Shown one piece after another: positions 12,701 to 24,700 of a DNA stretch of 64,000 bases. This stretch comes from Siphonodentalium dalli (lineage: Eukaryota; Mollusca; Scaphopoda; Gadilida; Siphonodentaliidae), in the NCBI GenBank assembly GCA_032622095.1, contig CP136066.1, positions 61,844,609 to 61,908,608 of the forward strand, read 5' to 3'. Numbering within the stretch: the first letter of the stretch is position 1; the number at the start of each line of letters is the position of its first letter. The translations under genes were made by a program, and so were the position numbers. The notes beneath the pieces were generated by a model. It was given only the letters and a program-made list of their open reading frames with translations. It did not search any database and was not told where the DNA came from.

Positions 12701-15700
12701 AAGTTTAACTTACTCTCTAACTTCACCTTTGTGTGATCCAATAAGTATTATGCAATACAAGAGCACATTTAAAATATAATTATAATAGTCCATGAGCTGG
12801 TGCACCCCCCCCCCCCTATAACTTAACTTCTTTGGTATTTATGTAACCTAATGTGTATTGTTCAGGAAAAATTATGTCAACAGCAAATATATTGGGCCTC
12901 AGTGTACCTGCTGGGTCAAAGTGTAACCTTACTCAGTTACCATTTTTTTTCTGATTATGATGGGGTGGGGGGAAATGGTATCCCATATATGGGATGTCAT
13001 TGTGATTGGATTGTAATAGGTGATTTGCCATTTTGTAGGTATTGGAATACTCTATCCATCGGTATCCAAAAATATATGATGTGTTCATTGATGACATCAC
13101 CAGAGGTCAGAAGGTCATGTGACACCAATTAAAACGCAAATATAATAGTCTGGAATATGATATGGTACCCCACACCACAGGACATACATCACCCCACTCA
13201 TTTTCTTTCTTATTATGTCCCTCAACATTTAAGCAATGTTAACACCAAAAGAAAGTGGCATCCAACATGGCCGCCGTGTTTTAAGACGAGGCACTATAAG
13301 TCAGTTTGATGCAAATTATAGAGGGAAAATCTTGACAAATGTATACAAATGTATATATTGTTGTGAATCTAAGACACCATGCCAGCATTTTAGGGCAAAA
13401 TTGGAGCTTCCTGGTCCAAGATGGCCACCAAAATGGCCACCGAAAGTGAAAAATGTGAATATTGCTCACCAATATTTTCTAGATTAGTTTCTATTGTTTG
13501 GAACTCATTGAGAACAGTTAACTGATGTTTTTTGGGTCCCAGACCCTTCCAATCTCTCAAATATTAAGCTTACAGAATGTGATATGAAATTTCACAAAAA
13601 ATCACCATATGGATTCTAGTCATATTACAAAAAGAAATGGGCAGAACTGTGCAATGTAAGTGAGGCATACCAGTACTTGTGAATGTTCCAACTCAATGGA
13701 ACCAAAATTGTCACTTTGACTCAAAATGACCGCCAAAATGGCAGCTAAATTATGGAAAAAAGTAGATATATTGCCCCAGCGTGCCTTGAAATTACTTACA
13801 AGTTGTGGTTGATAGATAAAATTGACTTATTTGCCTTATATACATTGAATACTAACATTGCTGATGCACCTTGGTTAATAGTTACTATTGTAACCACTGA
13901 CATTACCAGACATATTAGAATTTTCTCTCACAAACGTGATATCAAAATCGCCAAAAATTAACTTTTCCAGTTTGGACAATTTTTTCAAGTATAATGGTAC
14001 TATCATTGGCATTAAAGGTGTTTGTTGTTTTGAACTGTCTTAAATGTGTCACACTGATGTGGATAGAGTACTCCAATACCTATAAAATGACATATCACCT
14101 GTTAAAATCCAATCACAATGGCATCCCATATATGGGATACCATTTCCCCCACCCCATCAAAAGCGGAAAAAACTGGTAACTGAGTAAGGTTAAACTTTGA
14201 CCCAGTAGGTACACTGAGGCCCAAAATATTTACTCTTAACATAATTGTTCCTGAACAATACACATTAGGGTACATGAAAATACCAAAGAAGTTAAGTTAT
14301 GGGGGGGGGGGGGTGAACCAGGGGTCCTACCAGCTCATGGACTATTATAATTATATTTTAAATGTGCTCTTGTATTGCATAAGTACACCATTATAATCAG
14401 CCTAAATACACTTCAGATATGTTGCTTTGAAATATGTATATAAGAGAGAAGTCACTTCTCCCTAGCACAAAAAAATGGGAGAAGTGGCACATTTTAGGGA
14501 GATGTCTCCAAAGTCACCCTCTAGGCTGGTCCCTGATACAATTAGCAAATCAGACTGATTTAATCAGTGCATATTTCATGTTGGTATTCTTATCAATTAT
14601 TTTTTGTTCGGCATGCTATTTATTATCTTGCTTTTATTTTGTGTAGTTATTATTTATTCTATTGTTTTTAGTTTCGTTTTAAGCAACGATCCTATATTTT
14701 TATTTTCTATTTTTCTGAAAAATATCCCCAAAAAATTGGCCAAAATAATTTTCGAGTCACCGTGAACCCTGGATTTGTCAGGGTCACAGCATTATAAATT
14801 ACAACCCCAATTTGGAAATTTTAGGGTCCAACAAAGTTGAATATATCGAGTTCAAGCCTAAAGATACTAAACATTTATTGGAATAATTGATTAATGATTG
14901 AAATTCAAGGCAAATTTACTGATTTTCAGAAAAACTTCAAAAAATCTTTAAAATACACCACCAACTTCAATATGTTGTTGATGATGACATCAATTATTAC
15001 ATTCTTAAGTCAATTTAAGGCTTTAGAAACCAAATCACCAAATTTTAACAAACGTCTGTCATTTAAAGAAGGAGTTTTCTTCTGTAACAATTTAAAGCTA
15101 TGATGTCATAAATGTCAACTGTTCATACTTAATCCTTTCTATACTAAATGGATTTTCCCACTCAGTAATACAAGTATACATTGGAATGAACTATTATTCA
15201 TTGGAGGGGTTAGAAAAGTTAAGCAGATGACAGATAGTAAATGTACAGAAGAATTCCTATTAATTGGAGGGAAATGTTCAGATAATAAGTTCAACAAACT
15301 TATTGTCTGAACATTTCCTAAGGGATAACTACTCATCAATGAGTACAATAATGCTCAGTGAGAGCTTTCCGATGAATGGCAACAAGCCATATTTCCGACT
15401 AAATCCTGAAAAGTTACCCATAATTATGCTGTGGTTAAGAAGTTGATTATTTAGGGCATTACTGTATTTAGTATAGAAATGGTTGTTTGAATCTTCAAAT
15501 CTCCTGCAGGGTTGGAGAGTTCACAGAAAGACTTCAGACAATCGACTGTGAGAAGGATAAAGATAAGATCTTGTTCTCAAGCGCCAGCTGTGATAAAAAT
15601 AGAAATTCCAAAGAGTAAGTCTGCAGTCTTTGCATTTTGACCTGGCAAATGTGGGGGGGGACTTTTTATCACCCCGTGAGGCAAGCCGATGTGCATCTTG

Positions 15701-18700
15701 ATTATGCAATGTGTCGTCTGCCAACTTTGGGATATAGAGAAACTAAACTGAAAAAGAAAAACATAGAAACTAAAGAACTGTTTTGTTTTGTTTTAATAAT
15801 AAAAACTAAAAAAAACTTGTTCATTTTATAATAAAGATATTTCCCGAGAAAATGAGGCCTAAGCAGAATGGGGTCCCCAGAGGGTCAATTTAGTGATGCT
15901 AGCTCTCCGGGGCCCTCATACTGCAAATGTCCGGCACCATATTCTGTAACCTATGGAAATGCTCTGCTACATATTAAAGATTAAATTTGATGTGTTATCG
16001 TGGAAAATTATGTTCAAACTCTCTTGAGACTGGAGGCTCCTTTAGCATTTTAAAAATATCTTTATCGTGATTGAAAAGAAAATGACTGTTTTAACAATCT
16101 TAACTAATCACTCATTTCAGGGCGACGTATGAACCTATGACTCTAGTCAATTCGACGGGTCACTCAACCGAGGCAGGAGAGAGGCAGCTCGTCAGCACGG
16201 CTCTGTCAGCAAAGAATATTACATTCCATCCTCCTAATTCATCTGATGTATTGTGCAAAAGTGAGTCTAACTAGGCCTTTTTAATAAACAATTGGTCAGC
16301 AGATTTTTTCCTTTAAAAGTTGTGTCGGTTGGTCGAAATAAAAATAAAAATAAAATTGCATGTTGAAACATAAAAATGGTTTTAAATTGATTTACAGCTT
16401 AAAAAAAGGTTTCAATTGTGTTGGTTTTGTAGCTTGTAACATGCAGCTATTCAAAATGCCTGTGCTGACTACAGAAATAATGCGTCGATGCATGCGCAAT
16501 AACACAAGATTATTTTTGCCCATTGTGTTGAGCTGTTGGGTATGATATACAGGCCTGCAGATTTCAAAATTGTGCGTAACCTGTTTTTCATTCACCTGGT
16601 TTGTGCTTAGTTACACAAACTGTAATAATTACTGCAATTAACTGGTATTATTAACTAATAATGGGCAACTCATTGGGCTAATAATTGTGAATATTGCATT
16701 TTGGGACTTGATTGATCGCGAGATCTACAGAAAACTTTGGTGTGACCTGTTTTTCACTGCATTTTCATTTTAGGTAATATCCAGGCAAACTGAACGGTCG
16801 TTCACCTCAAATTTGCAGGCCTGATGTACATTTCTACCACTTATACTGCGCCCACACCTTAACCGTTTGTCAGATGTTTGGTGGAACAACATTGTCGTTT
16901 TTCCATAGTTTAATGATAGTGCCATATTTCACACACGTATTGTTGCAAAATCAGCCAATAAATGAAAAGCATTTGTAAATATGTACAGATGGAGGTTTAT
17001 AATGTTAAAATGTTACGCAATACCGCTTTCAATCATGCTTTCATAAAGTAAACCCATCATCAATTGGAAAGATTTAGTATGAATTAGTATGGTGATTATT
17101 TGGCCTCGGACACTTCACTCAGTCATTATCCTTCACAGAATTATGGGTAACTTTTCAGGATTTAGTCGGAAATATGGCTTGTTGCCTGTAAAGGATAATC
17201 ACTGAAGTGTCTGAGGCCAAATAATCACCCACGCGGGTCATTATTTGGTCTCAGACACTTCACGAGGTCATTATCTGACTTAAACCCCACACATCTCACT
17301 GAGAGCTTTCCGATGAATGGCAACAAGCCATATTTCTGACTAAATCCTGAAAGTTACCCATAATTCTGTAAAGGATAATGACTGAGTGAAGTGTCTGAGG
17401 CTTTCCGATGAATGACAACAAGCCATATTTCCGACTAAATCCTGAAAAATTACCCATAATTCTGCTGTGGTTAAGGTGGTGATTATTTAGGGCATTACTG
17501 TAAATAGCATTTCATGGCGTAATCGTCTTGAAAAACTGTTTAATTTGCACCTATAAGACCACTCAATAATCAGATATCATGTGCCAGTACATTCTCTCAT
17601 ATATGCCAGTCTCCAATAGGGAGCATCATATATATAAGAGAATGAACTGGCGTACAAGGTCAAGGTAAATATTGTTAGGCCTATGTTAGAATGCATTTGC
17701 ACAGGGTTTTCCCAAAATTTCAGGAAGCTCCAGTCATGGATAGGATAGGATAGGATAATTTATTTACAATATACACATCAATAATACAATGACAGTAACT
17801 TATAATAATATAAATGCTGTATATATTGTTGGGGGTTAGCCTAGCCCTATCGGGCTGTCTTCCTGCTACCCCCTAAAACAAGTATCACTATAATTATTTG
17901 CATAGATGGCTTGTATTTTTATCACGCATACGTACAGACGTATTATCGTGTATAAAACTAACTAGAAACTAGTTTTGGGGCATATCACAGACAAGTATTG
18001 GTGTGGTTGTGAGACAATCCAGACGAACTGTAAGATACCGCCGTCTTTAGTTAAGTAAGTAAGATAGGAATTATCTATATATATCGCTGGAAAGTCTTTT
18101 TTTGTTTTGTTTGTTGAGTGAGGTGTTGGGATATTCAAATTAACAGTATTACATATATGTAATGTTTATATGTATGTTAGTGTCGAGAACAATTATGATT
18201 TTGCATCGAGTATAACAATGAATATTCATATTATTTATAGAGCACAGTCGGGGCATCCTTTGTTTTTACAGCGTACATTTTCTTGGTAATTTCTAAGCAT
18301 TGCTATCTGTAAGCGCTTCTTCAACGTGTGCCTGCTGGAAGGGTTTATTGAGGTATTCCTCTCTTTTCAGATTTAAGCTTTAACTTTGAACAAGGGATCA
18401 ACATCCTGATAACGGGTGATAGTGGATGTGGGAAAAGCTCTCTCCTGAGAATCCTCAACGATCTCTGGTCTACAACAGAAGGTAGGACTTATTTACTCCA
18501 CATCTGTTGACATGAGGCACAATATATTTGAACAGAATCCCAGCCATTGAATACATATTGTATACCACAAGTGGAATACAAGCCGTTCTCAATTCTCAGT
18601 GAGGGCTTTCCGATGAATGGCAACAAGCCATATTTCCAACTAATTCCTGAAAAATTACCCATAATTCTGCTGTGGTTAAGGAGTCAATTATTTAGGGCAT

Positions 18701-21700
18701 TAATGTACATAGCTGATTCAGATTAGTGAAATAATATCTCTAATATATTAATTGTAACCCTACTCCTAGAAGCCTGAGCTTGTCATAATGCTTTGGAAGG
18801 ACTGCCCTGTATGTTCATATACACTAAGTGTCCATGTGACCTAATCTGAAGACATACAAGCAAGATAATTCCCGCCCACAATTATGGGCCTAAAGTCCAT
18901 TATAGAAGGGTAACGGAATGGGACTCGGTCCAAATCAGCATCATCCCAAGTTATATATGTGACCCGCCATATCAAATCCAGTCGTAAGTCTGGATTTTTA
19001 TTACCCTGTGCCAATGCATTCTCTTATATATGCGAGTCGACCATAGGTCGCCTCGCATATATAAGAGAATGCATTGGCCTAACAATTTTTTATCATTTTT
19101 TTAAAATAAATGTTTCTTACAATTTTTAGGACATAACATAAAAAACATCCATTACCCTGCAGGGAGCCCCACACATATATAGAAGCATATAGAAGAGTGT
19201 CGTCTGCTCATGTTTGTCTGGGGCTCTGTATGGGTGAAATTATAAAATTGTTAAAGAATACAAGAAAAAATTATTAAAATTGTAAAAAATTGGTCGACTC
19301 GCATATATAAGAGAATGCATTGGCACAGGGTAAAAAAAATCCCGACTTACGACTGGATTTGATATGGCGGGTCAAATATAGACTGTTTTGAGAAGACTTG
19401 GTCTCCTTTGCTAAATGTGTAGTTGTCTTCTTGTTTTCAGGGTCAGTCACCAGAAACTTGCCAACTAATCCCAGAGGGATCTTTTTCTTACCACAGAAAC
19501 CATACTTTACAAATGGATGTCTCAGAGACCAGGTAAGTGATCGCTGTGACCTTATGATTAAGCATAACATTCAAAATGTACTTATGCTATTTCGTACCAA
19601 AAATAATAAAAATTTATAAGGGTCTCATAGATCCCCCCCTTTGTGAATAGAAAGGAATATGCCTTGTAGTTCAGGGATCCCCCCCTTTGTGAATAGAAAG
19701 GAATATGCCTTGTAGTTCAGGGCCCAAGCTGGGAGTTGAAACAGGGAGCAATGACTTCTCCCTCTGGAGATTTTAGGGAGACTTCAGCCCAAAATAGGGA
19801 GAAATGGGGAGACTTAAGAAAAACATAAGAAACACTTATTAATTTTATTCAATTTATAACTTTTATTAAAAATGTTAACTTTATCTGAGAAATTAATTGT
19901 TATTACGGTATATTTTAAATTTAGAATTTAGAATTTTTTGGATTTGTTTTGTGTCAATATCATTTAAGCAAGACACCTTGCAAGTTACAGTAGCAGTTAA
20001 ATTTTTAACTTAAATGGAAGTAGTATTGTAATACAATATTGTAGGTTTCTATCATTCTAGTATTATTTCCTAGACTGACTGATATGTTTGTACAGTCTGA
20101 ACAAGATGTATGTAAGTTTTATTTGGTCTCTGCTGAAATGTGGGTGTCCTCTAAATTAAACAATAAGGACTAATCAAGGAGTTGTAAAAGCTTTGAGTTT
20201 TAATTCTAAAGCTTTTATTAATTAATACCAACGGCCATGGTATAATCCGATTAAAGCAATAAACTTGACAAGTTGGGATGCACCTGTTACGCGTTACCTG
20301 GGTGCAGCCATTTAAATACGAAAACGATTTCTCCAAAAAGTGCGACGTGCTGCCAAAACGAACTTCCGAAGCGCCTAGTACATAATCTGATAATGTCGTA
20401 ATTGTTTTATATCTGAATAGCAGGACAGCGGTCTTGTTCTAATTTATAAACTCATGGAACTCAAATTGTATAATTATTTCTGATACTAGCAATAATGAAT
20501 TTCGATGGTTAGATATATAATCCCCCGATAATCCTGGTGAATATAGGTGACTTCAAATAGATCGGGCTGGGATTGAGTGTGAACAACTTCTTTGATCAGA
20601 TCTGATCAGAAAGGGATATTTTAAGGAAATGTTTTACCCAATCGTTCAGAGAGATAGGACAACAACATTATGAGAGATATATTTTAATATTATTTTGCAA
20701 AACAAGTCAAATTTCTACCGGTAAATCTCAGTTTGGTCAAATTTGAAAGGCGAGAACTTTACCCCAGTCACATACTAGCATGGGGCCTGATGTAGTTCAG
20801 TGTGTAAGTATCTTATTAGGGCTTATGTATTTCTATTGAAAATGTTATATTTTGGTTGATTATGTTGCTTCAGCATGTGGTAATTTTATCCAAATGCACT
20901 AGAAAGATTCCGATAGTCGCATGACGTAAATGATGTCATACACAATAACCCAACCAGTACGACAAAAATGATTCAACCTCGTATTGTGATGAGTACATGT
21001 AGATGACCAACTAATATGGAAACCAAACCAAAAACAAATGTTTGTTTCTAAAGAATATCGACTGTTGGTGTATAATAAATACACAGACATGTGAAGGAGG
21101 TGAACTTTATCCCACTCATTTGTTATGCCGAAAATTACAAGTCAAGCCAGACGGCTCTCAAAACATTCCGCCACAAACTTGTTCACCACATTCACACGCT
21201 GTGCGATAACGTTCACCACATTCACATGCTTTGTGGTTCTGTCTATATTTCTATGTTATGGCTTTTTCTTCCTCTAACCTACTGGGGCTGAATATACCCT
21301 CCCTCCCTCAAGTGCACTTATTTTCTACTTTCAGATCACATATCCACTGATAGTTGATAAAGATTCTGAAGGTATAGACGCAGTCATTTTCTCCTGATCC
21401 ATCTTCTATTTATATAAAAGAGGAGGATCTGTCTGTCTAGACAGGTTGTCCATTTGCAATTATTCTACCAGACCCATGAACCGATTTCAACCAAAGTTGG
21501 TGTGGTGACACGGGGTACTCCAGTGGATGTACATGTTATAATGGCAATATTTTTTTCAAAATTTGGAAAAAATCCAAGTTTTTTTTGGTTAAAAAGGGAG
21601 TTCAATCGAAATATAAAATTAAAAAAAAAAACAATTTTAATCGAAATGTTTAAAACTCAATGTTGCAGAAAGTGATATCATTTGGCAACTTCTAAAAGAA

Positions 21701-24700
21701 TTTGGCAAAATTTAATTTCGTGCCAGAGAACCGCAGACATACAGAGAATTAAGACCATAACCTACCACAAGGATTAACATTTCCCATGTAAATGCTTTTC
21801 TTTTATTTTGAATATTGTGCTTGTACATTGACCCAAAAATATTCCATATTAGAATCTGTCAAGCTTGTAACCACCAAATCTTCTAAGACAATATGTATTA
21901 CGGTAATGACTTAAATAATCAACTCCTTAACCACAGCAGAATTATGGGTAACTTTTCATGATTTAGTCGTAAATATTGCTTGTTGTCATTCATCGGAAAG
22001 CTCTCAGTGAGAGCTTTCCGATGAATGGCAACAAGCCATATTTCCGACTAAATCCTGAAAAGTTACCCATAATTCTGCTGTGGTTAAGGAGTCGATTATT
22101 TAGGCATTATTGTATCTTCACAGTAGAATAAATACTATTTGGACTACATGTGTTATTACAGATTTGAAGATTCATCATTGTCTTGAAGCAGTAGACATGT
22201 CAGGACTGTTGGAGAGGGTACATTACCTGGATGAAGATCCACAGTGGGACTGGTAATTGTAATTGTAATTGTAATTGACATATTTCAATGTAATTGTAAT
22301 TGTAATTAATTACATTTCAATGTAATTGACCCAACCCTGACTGGTATGATTGTCATTTTATACCATAATCACTTACTCTACTATAATATTAACAGGCATT
22401 GTGAAATGTAGGTATAAAGGCAGCTTGTACAGTAAATCCTTAAATAATCGACTCCTTAACCACAGCAGAATCTTGGGTAATTTTTCAAGATTCAGTCAGA
22501 AATATGGCTTGTTACCATTCATCGGAAAGCTCTCACTGAGTGTTTTCCGATGAATGGCAACAAGCCATATTTCCGACTAAATCCTGAAAAATTACCCACA
22601 ATTCTGCTGTGGTTAAGGAGTCGACTATTTAAGGCATTACTGTAGGTATAAATGTTTGCCATATATTTTGAATGACAAAGTGATATACCTACAGTAGGGA
22701 CTACAATGCTGTATTGCAGTAACACCGGCATTAATCATTCTGTGGTAACATTTTGTTCCAAGTTGACACGTTAACCCTTTACCCAACAGAAGGGCCCTGT
22801 GCCAATGCATTCTCTTATATATGCGAGTCGACCATAGGTCGCCTCGCATATATAAGAGAATGCATTGGCTTAACACATTAAAAATTATAAAATTGTTAAA
22901 GAATGTAAGAAAAAATGGTAAAAAGTGTTAAAAAAATATTTTTTTTAGGCCAATGCATTCTCTTATATATGGTCGACTCGCATATATAAGAGAACGCATT
23001 GGCACAGGGCATAACTGTAACTATCACAATGTGGTCAAGGAGCCAGTTCCAATGATATCCATATTTGTATGGTTCTATTGAGACAGGCCGAAGATATTTT
23101 AGGCTGTTGAAGCTTTATTTGGCCGGTTTTGGCCGGTTTGTTGGGTAAAGAAGGGATAATAAACAAAACATAAACCTGTGATATTATGGGACATCTGTGA
23201 TATCATGTGACAAAAACATGTTATCATAAATTTCAATTGTTTTTATACACACTCACAATTCTCTCAGGTTTCATAACCCTACGCCAAGTAACAGTACTAA
23301 TATACTGAGTTACCGCGGGGTCCACAGAGGGTTGAAATGTTGACAAATTTCTTTGATGTTTTAAGTTCTAACTTTCTAATAGTATTCTTATTGGTAGGAT
23401 CATCATATATACAAAATACATTAGTAGTGTATGGGCGGCCATTCGGTCGGAAATTACATGAAATATAAGTTAATGGTGGTTTGTGAAAACAAATAGTCTC
23501 CATTTTCAAACCAATAGTCGTTCTTGGATTCAATAAGAGACAATTCCGTTTTAATAGATATAGATTCATAATCAATGTTGACCGATGCAGAATTAATGTT
23601 CTATTTTAATTTAATAGTATTCAATGTTCAACTAATATCTAATAACAGACAATTAGTACAGCTATCGCATATTCAATAAACGTACATTCCATTTCAATAG
23701 CCATATTTTCTTAATCAATAGACATATTTCAAACCAATAGACGATTTCCCACGATCAATGATTATCGTTATCAAACTAATAGACATTATTGTAAAACTAA
23801 TAACTTATTGTAAAACTAATAACTAAAACCGTAATTAACTTATTGTAAAACTAATAACTTATTGTAAAATTAATAGACCTTCTTGTAAAACTAATAACTT
23901 ATTGTAAAACTAATAACTAAAACCGTAATTAACTTATTGAGCTATGCCCCTTTTTCGACTTAGATTTTACCTGATATGCGGTTTCCAGATGATAACTTTA
24001 GGTTGAATGGAGTGAACTGAACCAAATTTGGTATACAGACAAAAGGTTTCAAACAAATGAATTAAACCTTGCCCCACTCTACTCCAGAAACGCGCATATT
24101 ATGCCACGCCCCGACGGCGTGCTCTTGTTCCCTTTTAAAACCACATGTAACAAGTATGGTCAGATGAAATGTCACTAACAATTTAATTTTTTAATGTGAT
24201 GTGGTCACTATATTTAGCCTTGTACAGCAAACGTACCAGTGTTAAGACACAATTTACCCTCTCTATACTACCCACCCAGTTATAAAAGTGTATATTGGAA
24301 ATGGTCTATAATTTATTTGGAGGGGTGTTCAGGAACAATCAGAAGACGACATATGTACGAAAAGATGATACAAGTACAGAAGGAGTCCTATTTATTGGAT
24401 GGAAATATTCAGATAATAAGTTCAACAAACGACATATTATATGAATATTTCCTAATATATACAGTAATGCCCTAAATAATCGACTCCTTAACCACAGCAG
24501 AATTATGGGTAACTTTTCAGGATTTAGTCGGAAATATGGCTTGTTGCCATTCATCGGAAAGCTATGAGTGAGAGTTACCCATAATTCTGCTGTGGTTAAG
24601 GAGTCGATTATTTAGGGCATTACTGTATAAGGGAGCTACTCATCAATGAGTATTTAGTATAGAAAGGGTTAACAGACAAATTGCGGGTGTAAGATGGATA

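Noticed and set aside
21400-21780. Possible further Helitron 5' end (TCTATTTATATAAAAGAGGA and CTGTCTGTC)
   Set aside because: Only a vague resemblance to the two good copies, and no hairpin-CTAG end was found downstream.
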